Assembly (NCBI GenBank): GCA_947074165.1
Contig: CAMTOT010000172.1
Span: forward strand, 1-6,472
Reading direction: 5' to 3'
Length of the DNA stretch: 6,472 nucleotides
DNA from: an uncultured Bacteroidales bacterium
Lineage (GTDB): Bacteria > Bacteroidota > Bacteroidia > Bacteroidales > JAUNSR01
The notes under the pieces were generated by a model. It saw nothing but the letters and a program-made list of their open reading frames with translations. It made no database searches and had not been told where the DNA came from. This document shows, piece after piece, positions 1 to 6,125 of the stretch. How positions within the stretch are numbered: position 1 is the stretch's first letter; each line of letters starts with the position of its first letter. The translations under genes and the position numbers were made by a program.

Positions 1-48
1 TCTACACCAGGACGTACACTCTTTCCCTACACGACGCTCTTCCGATCT
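1..48 (+). other. Illumina P5/TruSeq adapter contamination with i5 index
   Basis: These bases are library adapter, not genome. Positions 1-7 match the 3' end of the P5 flow-cell sequence. Positions 8-15 (CAGGACGT) sit exactly where the i5 index belongs and, from memory, equal TruSeq HT index D507. Positions 16-48 match the 33-base TruSeq read 1 primer, ending in GCTCTTCCGATCT, after which the insert begins. The order P5 end, index, read 1 primer, insert is the expected library structure, so genomic sequence starts at 49. The adapter marks the contig end and creates a false stop codon in the neighbouring gene. Confidence 0.97.
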
Positions 49-1141
49 AACACAAATTAGTAGCTTTATTCAAATAATATATATTTGAGAAAACGTCAGT
101 CGATTCAAATTTATTAACAAGCTTCTTAAGTTCATATTCACTCACAAGCTCATTACAAAGCTCTTTCAACTCCTGTTTCAACGCCTCATCCGCCTCTTCA
201 AGCGACACGCCCGGAGCCGGTTTCCCGGTCACGTAGAATAAACCCGGATCAATCGATCCGCTTATATATGCGTTTACTTCAGAAAACAATCTTTTCTCCA
301 TTATCAGACGCTGAGTAAGTCTTGCAGAACGACCATTAGAAAGTATATCTGAAAGTATATCACAACAATGATAATCTTCGTCAGTACGGGCACACATGTG
401 ATATGCCTTAGTTATTGCGTCCATAGGTACATTCCTGTGTACTTCAAGAAAACGCGCTTCATTCTGAACAGACTCCTGAGGCAGTTCCCTTTTCTTAACC
501 TCGCGGTAAGGTATCGGACCAAACCACTTATCCACAAGCTGCTTGCACTCTTCGAAACTTATATTACCGGCAACAGCGAGAATAGCGTTATTTGGAGCGT
601 AATGTTTGAAAAAAAACTCTTTCACATCATCAAGCGTAGCATCTTCAATATGCTTAAGATTTTTTCCTATCGTAGGCCATGAATACGGGTGCTTGTTGTA
701 AGCAAGAGGTCTGATAAGCAGAGCTATATCGCCATAAGGCTGATTAAGAAGTCGTTGTTTAAACTCCTCACACACTACACTCTTCTGTATATCAAGGCTT
801 TTCTGCGAGAAATCCAGACTTAACATACGGTCAGACTCAAGCCATAACGCAGTTTCAATATTTGCCTTTGGCACAACCTCATAATAGTTTGTAATATCCT
901 CACTTGTCCATGCATTGTTTTCGCCTCCGGCTTCCTGTAGCGGTTCATCAAAATCAGGGATATTAACCGATCCACCAAACATCAGGTGCTCAAAAAGGTG
1001 CGCGAATCCGGTCTTTTCAGGATCTTCATCTCTCGAACCCACATTATACAATACATTAACCGCTACCATCTGAGTCGTATCGTCAAAATGGTGCAGGAGC
1101 GTGAGCCCATTATCAAGTTTATGTCTGTTTACTTCAATCAT
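49..1141 (-). CDS. M16 family zinc metallopeptidase (insulinase/processing-peptidase type), C-terminus missing
   Basis: Predicted metalloprotease of the M16B type, a clamshell enzyme that degrades small polypeptides or peptides. The inverted zinc motif HxxEH is intact as H48-L-F-E-H52, and the VVCEEF segment at 122-127 supplies the distal glutamate ligand (E125 or E126). Further family landmarks are GGENNAWTSEDITNYYE (72-88) and a second-domain segment from about residue 180. There is no signal peptide, so a cytoplasmic location is likely. The ATG overlaps the stop of the upstream isomerase gene as ATGA, giving one operon and probable coupled translation. The coding frame is open to the contig end. 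The TAG at 47-49 uses two adapter bases, so it is artificial. Relatives of about 410 residues continue past the final YLNKATNLC with roughly 40-50 more residues (from memory). Many M16B proteins act with a partner subunit; any partner gene would lie beyond the contig end. Confidence 0.93.
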
Positions 1142-1971
1142 CTCTTTATAATCTTTACTTTCATTTTTATATCATCCTGCGGACGGTCATTACGGTCTGT
1201 TCTTACACTCTGAATCCGCTCTACAACCTCCATACCCTCTACAACCTCACCAAAGATGGTATATTGTTTATCAAGCCATGGCGCGCCACCCTCTTTTAAA
1301 TATACCTTTTTCACATCATCAGGTATTTTAAAAGATATTCCTCTGGCGTTATATTCCTCTACAATAGCGTTATGAAGACTATCCATCACAAGCTGTACCT
1401 TCATCATATCATCTGTATTCTCAAGCTGACGCTGTAAAGCAGCGCTCGAATCCACTATTCTCTGTATAGCTACCCGTATAGTGCGCTCCTTACTTTGAAT
1501 ATCTAAATCATTCAACTCCTTTTCTGAAAAATGTCTCCCCGTCACAATAAAGAACTGACTTCCGCTCGACATCCTTGCCGGATTCTTCAGGTCACCTTCA
1601 CGCGCGGCTGCCAGAACACCTTTTTTATGAAAATAGCGTGGGTAATAAAATTCAGCCGGAATCTGATATCCGGGGTCACCGGCTCCGAGCAAAACTCCCG
1701 GCGCTGCATTTTTCGAATCAGGATCACCGCCTTGTATCATAAACTGATTTATAACACGATGAAACAATTGGTCGTCATAAAATCCCTGATTAACGAGCTT
1801 CACGAAATTATCTTTATGTAAAGGAGTCTCGTCATAAAGTTTAACAATGAAATCTCCTCTGTTTGTTTCAAACTTAACAAAAGTTTCCTCTCCGTTAGAA
1901 TGGCTTGTGCATCCGAGCATAATGATGAGGAAAATAAAAGTTATATGCTTAAGTCTCATACTATGATTCAT
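1138..1971 (-). CDS. Cyclophilin-type peptidyl-prolyl cis-trans isomerase, probable lipoprotein
   Basis: Catalyses cis-trans isomerisation of Xaa-Pro bonds, assisting protein folding. Residues 1-21 form a signal peptide with a hydrophobic core (10-19) and a lipobox-like IMLGC, so C21 is probably lipidated and the protein membrane-anchored outside the cytoplasm. The cyclophilin core is clear: FHRVINQFMIQGGDP (70-84) carries the catalytic arginine R72 (CypA R55) and Q80, and GSQFFI (137-142) carries the aromatic pocket. WLDKQYTIFGEVVEGMEVV (232-250) completes the fold. Between these last two blocks is an insertion of about 87 residues, predicted largely helical, where CypA has only a short loop. 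This explains the 277-residue length. The start overlaps the radical SAM stop as ATGA; M5 (1957-1959) is an alternative start that also keeps the signal peptide. The stop overlaps the M16 start. The cyclophilin assignment is firm; the client proteins are unknown. Confidence 0.95.
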   Translation of the reverse strand: MNHSMRLKHITFIFLIIMLGCTSHSNGEETFVKFETNRGDFIVKLYDETPLHKDNFVKLVNQGFYDDQLFHRVINQFMIQGGDPDSKNAAPGVLLGAGDPGYQIPAEFYYPRYFHKKGVLAAAREGDLKNPARMSSGSQFFIVTGRHFSEKELNDLDIQSKERTIRVAIQRIVDSSAALQRQLENTDDMMKVQLVMDSLHNAIVEEYNARGISFKIPDDVKKVYLKEGGAPWLDKQYTIFGEVVEGMEVVERIQSVRTDRNDRPQDDIKMKVKIIKR

Positions 1972-2984
1972 TTTACAGTATAGTTCATCTTCTTTGTGAA
2001 CTCTTTCTTTGATTTAGTTTTGCTGAAAACAGATTTAAACAGCTCCATGCCTATTTTATTCCTTTTGCAATACTCCTCAAAGCGATATTCATTATAATCA
2101 TATCCGCTACGCCAGCAATTTTTCGGAGATACATAAAAATAAGTAGCTTTCTCTATACGCTGGTCGCCGTCATCTGATTCTTCTTCTAAACAACTTATAT
2201 TCTGTTTTGTTGGTACTATTATAGTTATTCCACGTTTTTTACACTTTATAATGAGAGGCTCTATAACCGAATCATAGCAGCTGGCAATCTTATCAAGAGA
2301 AAAATTTGTATAATCGCTGTTACCAATCTCCTGTACAGGCCTTAATTGAATTGTTTCAACGGGAATCCCATCCAGCAACTCTGGCAATAAAGCAAGCTCC
2401 TCTACATTATCAGCATTGACAGTATAATTAATACGGAGTTTAAGAGAAGGATACGCCTTGTGGACCTCCGCGAAATCGGCAAGAAGTTCTTTAAAGCGGT
2501 CAAAACAACCATTCACCATAAGCGACTCATAAGTCTCCTTCGTCGCACCGTGCATAGACAAAGTTAATTCGTCAAGCCCCTCCCCTGCAAGTTCTCGCAG
2601 TTTATCCATCGTTATAAGATGCCCATTAGAAGTTACAGATATAAACGGTATCTTATACTCCCTGCCAAGCTTTACGATATATGCCAGATTAGCGTCAAGA
2701 GAAGGCTCGGCACCACAACCTATCTGTAGTTTCATAGCACGATGAAACAAAGACCACGCAATCTTATCAATCTGCGTTTTTGTCAGTACACCTTTCATCG
2801 ACGATCTTTTGACCGGATCAGAGAAATAACACATTCTGCACCGGAAATTACAAGCAAGCACAGGATCAAGAAATACACCATAATAACGCTTCCCGAGCAA
2901 ATGATATGCCCAGATACCAAACATCTTAATACGTTTGCTCTTGATTTTTGAAGCTATACGGAGTACAGAATAGAAGCTGCCCAT
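1968..2984 (-). CDS. Radical SAM protein of unknown substrate
   Basis: Predicted S-adenosylmethionine radical enzyme. Numbered from the ATG at 2984 (338 residues), the [4Fe-4S] motif CxxxCxxC is C45-NFR-C49-RM-C52, within a DPVLACNFRCRMCYFSDP block. A SAM-binding GGEP-like motif follows as GCGAEP (89-94), then strand motifs SVTSNG (116-121) and LTLSMHGA (140-147), typical of the partial TIM barrel shared by peptide- and carbohydrate-modifying members. Only two cysteines (C290, C306) lie near the C-terminus, too few for a full SPASM/twitch auxiliary-cluster domain. The basic N-terminus (SKIKSKRIK) precedes the barrel. An in-frame TTG at 3011 would add nine residues, but it lies inside the predicted -7 promoter element, so the ATG is preferred. 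This is the first gene of the operon with the isomerase and M16 peptidase, overlapping the former by ATGA. The substrate cannot be read from the sequence. Confidence 0.9.
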   Translation of the reverse strand: MGSFYSVLRIASKIKSKRIKMFGIWAYHLLGKRYYGVFLDPVLACNFRCRMCYFSDPVKRSSMKGVLTKTQIDKIAWSLFHRAMKLQIGCGAEPSLDANLAYIVKLGREYKIPFISVTSNGHLITMDKLRELAGEGLDELTLSMHGATKETYESLMVNGCFDRFKELLADFAEVHKAYPSLKLRINYTVNADNVEELALLPELLDGIPVETIQLRPVQEIGNSDYTNFSLDKIASCYDSVIEPLIIKCKKRGITIIVPTKQNISCLEEESDDGDQRIEKATYFYVSPKNCWRSGYDYNEYRFEEYCKRNKIGMELFKSVFSKTKSKKEFTKKMNYTVK

Positions 2985-3008
2985 AATGTGATCTTTTACG
3001 CAAAGAAA

Positions 3009-3016
3009 CAAAGGTA
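3009..3016 (-). promoter_or_regulatory. Bacteroidota -7 promoter element for the radical SAM operon
   Basis: The minus strand reads TATACCTTTG over 3018-3009, containing an exact match to the Bacteroides -7 consensus TAnnTTTG (3016-3009). Transcription would begin near 3002-3005, about 20 bases before the ATG at 2984. No convincing -33 TTTG appears 19-21 bases upstream, so strength is uncertain. The same ten bases recur in the plus-strand promoter at 5073-5082. Confidence 0.6.
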
Positions 3017-3060
3017 TAAAAAATAAAGAAATTTAAGTTGTAATTGTATAATCCATGCAC

Positions 3061-3099
3061 AAATAAAAAAGGTGCAAAGCAAAACTGCCTCACACCTTT
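3061..3099 (-). terminator. Intrinsic terminator of the PPi-phosphofructokinase gene
   Basis: In the minus direction the arm AAAGGTG (3099-3093) pairs with CACCTTT (3074-3068). The loop contains a short inner GCA/TGC pairing (3079-3081 with 3086-3088). The descending arm runs into a T-rich tail, TTTTTTATTT (3070-3061). It lies 46 bases past the phosphofructokinase stop and before the radical SAM promoter, so it separates the two transcription units. A second weaker inverted repeat, TTAAAGG with CCTTTAA (3114-3120 and 3135-3141), sits just after the stop codon. Confidence 0.75.
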
Positions 3100-3144
3100 C
3101 ATGTATTATTCTATTAAAGGAGATAATTAAATAACCTTTAAAAA

Positions 3145-4788
3145 TTAAGCGTTCTCAAGAATAAGAGTCTTAGTTGGCTGGTCGCAAACCTCAGTAGGAC
3201 CGAAATACTGAATCGGACCCGGATAGATATAACAAGTATCGATAGCCCAATGATCGCGATTTGCAGCGTACTCAAGGAACGGTGCTCCATCAAGTTTCAC
3301 AAGAGCTTTCTGTATAACAGGTTTCATCTCACCGTGACGGCGTTCCATATTCATCATCATAGTGATAGGCACACCACCTGCGATCCATTCTTCAGCAGGA
3401 GCAGTAAGGTTCTTAATAGACGACATATATCCGGTTTTTCCTTCGCCGATAAGCATAGCCGCGTTGTAACCAAGAGAATAGCAGTAGTCAGCGTCAAAGT
3501 TAGAAGGAGCCGCGCAACGGCCTTCATAACCGAAGAAGTGATACTGAGTCGAGAATTTACCATTGAACTTACCTGCTTTTTTCCACTCTGCAAGTTTAGT
3601 ACCCACCATCTCACCAAGAAGTTTCTCAGTATCGATAAGTGACACCTGTACGTTGCCGTGAGGATCTCTGTCAAGAGTAAGCTGACGAGCCACCCCTTCA
3701 GGAAGAGAAGCATATATAGCCGAGTTTTCAGGAGAAAGATGGCTTATAATATACTCACGTTTAGCCGATTTTTTGATCATAGCAAACTCTTCGCCATTGT
3801 GAGCAAGGAAGTCGTTAAGTTCAGCGATAAGCCTTTTCATAGCAGGGATAAACTCAATAAGACCTTCCGGGATAAGCACGATACCATAGTTATCGCCTTT
3901 AGCGGCACGGTTAGCCACTGTAGTAGCAACCTGCTCCACCACCTCATCAAGAGTCATATTTTTAGCCTCAACTTCCTCAGAGATTATACAAAGATTCGGT
4001 TGAGTCTGCAAAGCACACTCCAAAGCGATATGAGAAGCCGAACGACCCATAAGCTTGATAAAGTGCCAATATTTTTTAGCTGAATTACAGTCACGTTCGA
4101 TATTACCGATCACCTCAGAATAAACCTTACAAGCAGTATCAAAACCGAATGAAGTACCGATTTCACTGTTTTTAAGGTCACCGTCGATAGTTTTCGGACA
4201 ACCGATAACCTGTACGCCGGCTTTAATCTGAGCGTAATACTCTGCAAGCACACAAGCGTTAGTATTAGAGTCATCTCCACCGATTATCACAAGCGCTTTA
4301 ATATCAAGCTCTTTAAGTATCTCAAGACCTTTATCAAACTGCTCTTTAGATTCCAGTTTAGTACGTCCCGAACCGATAATATCAAAACCACCCGTATTGC
4401 GATACTCATCTACAAGCTCCGCAGTTATTTCGATATATTTATGATCAACAAGACCACCCGGACCAAGAAGAAAACCGTAAAGTTTGTTTTCCGGATTCAA
4501 TGATTTCAAACCGTCAAAAAGCCCAGCGATAACATTGTGTCCGCCCGGAGCCTGCCCGCCTGAAAGTATAACACCTGCATTCATAACAGGCTTAGCTTCT
4601 TTCGAATCAGCTTCAACAAAAGTTAGAGACGGCATCCCGTAAGTATTCGGGAATAGTTCGGCGATAGCTGCCTGGTCTGCTACTGATTCAGTAGCTGCAC
4701 CTTCTTTCACCGAAACGGCTCCGCGAAGAGCTTTCGGAAGTTTTGGTTGATATGCTGCGCGCGCAGCCTGTAATGCGCTTTTTTCCAT
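3145..4788 (-). CDS. pfp: Diphosphate--fructose-6-phosphate 1-phosphotransferase (PPi-dependent phosphofructokinase)
   Basis: Cytoplasmic enzyme that reversibly phosphorylates fructose 6-phosphate to fructose 1,6-bisphosphate using pyrophosphate, serving both glycolysis and gluconeogenesis. The 547 residues fit the long PPi-PFK clade shared with plants and Bacteroidota rather than the ~320-residue ATP enzymes. Motifs in order: GVILSGGQAPGGHN (72-85, phosphate loop); GSGRTKL (139-145); GGDDSN (170-175), where D173 replaces the glycine of ATP-PFKs and marks PPi use; PKTIDGDLKN (198-207), with lysine K199 where ATP enzymes have glycine and the proposed base D202; MGRSASH (247-253); and PEGLIEFIP for sugar-phosphate binding. 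No frameshift or missing catalytic residue was seen. The ATG start gives the family N-terminus (EKSALQAARAAYQPKLPKAL). The gene stands alone, with a likely promoter at 4886-4916 and a terminator at 3061-3099. Its choice of favoured codons suggests high expression. Confidence 0.96.
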   Translation of the reverse strand: MEKSALQAARAAYQPKLPKALRGAVSVKEGAATESVADQAAIAELFPNTYGMPSLTFVEADSKEAKPVMNAGVILSGGQAPGGHNVIAGLFDGLKSLNPENKLYGFLLGPGGLVDHKYIEITAELVDEYRNTGGFDIIGSGRTKLESKEQFDKGLEILKELDIKALVIIGGDDSNTNACVLAEYYAQIKAGVQVIGCPKTIDGDLKNSEIGTSFGFDTACKVYSEVIGNIERDCNSAKKYWHFIKLMGRSASHIALECALQTQPNLCIISEEVEAKNMTLDEVVEQVATTVANRAAKGDNYGIVLIPEGLIEFIPAMKRLIAELNDFLAHNGEEFAMIKKSAKREYIISHLSPENSAIYASLPEGVARQLTLDRDPHGNVQVSLIDTEKLLGEMVGTKLAEWKKAGKFNGKFSTQYHFFGYEGRCAAPSNFDADYCYSLGYNAAMLIGEGKTGYMSSIKNLTAPAEEWIAGGVPITMMMNMERRHGEMKPVIQKALVKLDGAPFLEYAANRDHWAIDTCYIYPGPIQYFGPTEVCDQPTKTLILENA

Positions 4789-4885
4789 TGAAAAAAAGAT
4801 TTTAAGATATTTAATAAATAGTTACTACCTACGTATGAGTGTCTTTGATTTGTTTACTGAAGTACATTAAACAAAGAAACGTTTG

Positions 4886-4916
4886 CAAAGTTTAATAAAT
4901 TATTTTATAAATCAAA
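4886..4916 (-). promoter_or_regulatory. Predicted promoter of the PPi-phosphofructokinase gene
   Basis: On the minus strand a -33 TTTG (4916-4913) is followed after exactly 19 bases by AAACTTTG (4893-4886). This is one mismatch from the six fixed bases of the Bacteroides -7 consensus TAnnTTTG, at the family's preferred spacing. Transcription would start near 4880, giving a 5' leader of roughly 90 bases before the ATG at 4788. Confidence 0.55.
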
Positions 4917-5051
4917 AACAGAATTTAAATTTAATAAATAAAATAAATAGTGTTATCGGTTGTTCTAAATTTAAGTAAATATATTTGAAAACTCACAACA
5001 AAAAAAGGAACTTTTCCTATCAAAAATCAAAGTATTAGGGACATTAAAAAG

Positions 5052-5082
5052 GTTGCAATAAAGAATTAAAATTATACCTTTG
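5052..5082 (+). promoter_or_regulatory. Predicted promoter of the Fe-S scaffold/GGGtGRT operon
   Basis: A -33 element GTTG (5052-5055) and an exact -7 consensus match TACCTTTG (5075-5082) are separated by 19 bases, the classical Bacteroides sigma-ABfr arrangement. The expected start is near 5087-5089, leaving a leader of about 58 bases that is A/T-rich and lacks a Shine-Dalgarno sequence, as is normal in this phylum. Confidence 0.75.
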
Positions 5083-5145
5083 CACCACATTTAAACAAAG
5101 AAAAAGTTAAAATTTTTTCATCACTTATAATCAAAACAGCGAATT

Positions 5146-5838
5146 ATGATTTATTCACACGAAGTAGAACACATGTGTGTTGTAAAAAAAGGCGCTAACC
5201 ACGGATGCGCTCCGATTCCGCAAGAAGGAAATTGGGTAAGATCTACACAGATTACAGATATCTCTGGTTTGACTCACGGTGTGGGTTGGTGTGCTCCTCA
5301 GCAGGGTGCTTGTAAACTAACTCTAAACGTAAAGAATGGTATTATCGAAGAAGCATTAGTTGAGACTATCGGTTGCTCTGGTATGACTCACTCTGCTGCT
5401 ATGGCATCAGAAATCCTTCCGGGAAAAACTCTTCTTGAAGCGCTAAATACAGACCTTGTATGCGACGCTATCAATACAGCGATGCGCGAACTATTCCTAC
5501 AGATTGCTTACGGACGTACACAGTCTGCTTTCTCAGAAGGCGGTCTTCCAATCGGTGCAGGTCTTGAAGATCTTGGTAAAGGACTACGTTCACAGGTAGG
5601 TACAATGTACGGAACAAAAGTAAAAGGAACTCGTTACCTTGAGATGGCAGAAGGATACTGTACACGTATGGCTCTTGATGCTGACGACGAAGTTATCGGA
5701 TACGAATTCGTACACCTTGGTAAATTCATGGAATCAGTAACTAAAGGTGTAGCTGCTGAAGAAGCTCTTGAAAAAGCAAAAGGTACTTATGGCCGTTTCA
5801 ACGACGCGGTAAGATATATCAACCCTCGTCATGAATAA
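5146..5838 (+). CDS. NifU/IscU-like iron-sulfur cluster assembly scaffold protein
   Basis: Predicted cytoplasmic protein with an IscU/NifU N-terminal fold, a family on which Fe-S clusters are assembled before transfer. The core lies at residues 44-100. VGWCAPQQGACKLTLNV (46-62) corresponds to the IscU VGAPACGDVMKLQI block, and TIGCSGMTHSAAMAS (74-88) plus GKTLLEAL (93-100) to IscU GCGSAIASSS...GKTLDEA. C49 or C56 and C77 would be the first two ligands. The third IscU cysteine (in HCS) has no clear counterpart, although C106 is nearby. The protein is longer than IscU (230 versus about 128 residues), with a further C-terminal part (140-230) described in the findings. It is the first gene behind a strong promoter, overlaps the small membrane protein gene by 8 bases, and lies upstream of a GGGtGRT gene. 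The family assignment is confident; scaffold activity is inferred. Confidence 0.85.
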   Translation: MIYSHEVEHMCVVKKGANHGCAPIPQEGNWVRSTQITDISGLTHGVGWCAPQQGACKLTLNVKNGIIEEALVETIGCSGMTHSAAMASEILPGKTLLEALNTDLVCDAINTAMRELFLQIAYGRTQSAFSEGGLPIGAGLEDLGKGLRSQVGTMYGTKVKGTRYLEMAEGYCTRMALDADDEVIGYEFVHLGKFMESVTKGVAAEEALEKAKGTYGRFNDAVRYINPRHE

Positions 5839-6025
5839 AAAACGCATTCTGCTTATCCTAAAAGTGTTGATTCTGGTGTGTATCGCCATATGCGGCTCGT
5901 TAGCTTCATATTATTGGATTAACGAGATGCCGATGAAGTCTGTACTATTCGGAATAGGAGGAGCTATGATCGTTTTTAACTTCATTATAGCGATGATGTT
6001 TGTCAATAAGAACATGAAAAAGTAA
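5831..6025 (+). CDS. Small two-helix membrane protein of unknown function
   Basis: A 64-residue hypothetical protein with two hydrophobic segments, about 6-29 and 37-58, joined by a short turn (NEMPMK). The basic N-terminus (NKKR) and C-terminus (KNMKK) put both ends inside the cytoplasm by the positive-inside rule, making a hairpin in the inner membrane. Its ATG overlaps the last 8 bases of the scaffold gene in a different frame, which favours real, coupled translation. Codons are less biased (ATA, TCG, CTG, GTG, CGC) than in the flanking genes, consistent with lower expression. I do not recognise a family. It might anchor or accompany the neighbouring Fe-S proteins, but this is only positional inference. 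Confidence 0.72.
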   Translation: MNKKRILLILKVLILVCIAICGSLASYYWINEMPMKSVLFGIGGAMIVFNFIIAMMFVNKNMKK

Positions 6026-6031
6026 TCCGAA

Positions 6032-6076
6032 GTCAATACTGACCCGGACAATTACTGTCGGCTTGATTATAAAATC
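6032..6076 (+). other. Tandem small hairpins in the spacer before the GGGtGRT gene
   Basis: The 100-base spacer 6026-6125 opens with three adjacent potential stem-loops. They are GTCA-atac-TGAC (6032-6043), CCGGACA-attac-TGTCGG (6044-6061, six pairs with one bulged G) and GATT-ataa-AATC (6065-6076). No T-run follows, so a complete intrinsic terminator is not supported, and no TAnnTTTG promoter is visible in the rest. The remainder is an A-rich leader suited to Bacteroidota translation initiation. The structure could be an RNA-processing or mRNA-stability site that sets different levels for the genes on each side. Confidence 0.35.
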
Positions 6077-6125
6077 ATCGTTACAATCAAAAACAAGAAA
6101 CAAAAAAATAAAAACTTAAAATACT

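Larger units (their letters stand above)
4789..5145. other. Divergent AT-rich intergenic region
   Basis: This 357-base region separates the phosphofructokinase gene from the oppositely oriented Fe-S scaffold gene and codes for nothing I can support. It contains one predicted promoter for each direction. It also has three copies of TTTAATAAAT (4810-4819, 4891-4900, 4930-4939), a TTTGCAAA palindrome (4882-4889) touching the minus-strand -7 element, and a small inverted repeat AGGAA-CTT-TTCCT (5006-5018). Any of these could bind a regulator, but all may be chance in such AT-rich DNA. Confidence 0.6.

Noticed and set aside
368..1213. Plus-strand open frames (368-682 and 986-1213) opposite the M16 peptidase and isomerase genes
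   Set aside because: They run antisense to intact conserved domains and show no independent start signals or homology that I recognise.
2985..3011. Nine-codon N-terminal extension of the radical SAM protein from a TTG start
   Set aside because: It would begin within the -7 promoter element, and the ATG at 2984 gives a normal leader.
3250..3642. Plus-strand open frame of 130 codons opposite the phosphofructokinase gene
   Set aside because: It is antisense to a well-supported conserved gene, has no family resemblance or promoter, and its length reflects codon bias of the real gene.
3357..3713. Minus-strand open frame of 118 codons in another frame of the phosphofructokinase gene
   Set aside because: Lies wholly inside conserved catalytic coding sequence; leucine-rich translation typical of an out-of-frame shadow.
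3658..4083. Plus-strand open frame of 141 codons opposite the phosphofructokinase gene
   Set aside because: Antisense shadow; the composition is rich in Ser, Arg, Lys and Phe as expected from reading biased codons backwards, with no recognisable motif.
4882..4889. TTTGCAAA palindrome as a regulator site
   Set aside because: The symmetry does not extend into the flanks, and the bases are partly explained by the predicted -7 promoter element.
5006..5018. Inverted repeat AGGAA-CTT-TTCCT as a possible terminator or operator
   Set aside because: Only five base pairs with a three-base loop and no T-run; too weak in AT-rich DNA to call.
5471..5665. Minus-strand 64-codon frame inside the scaffold gene
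   Set aside because: Antisense to conserved coding sequence, with no promoter or family features.
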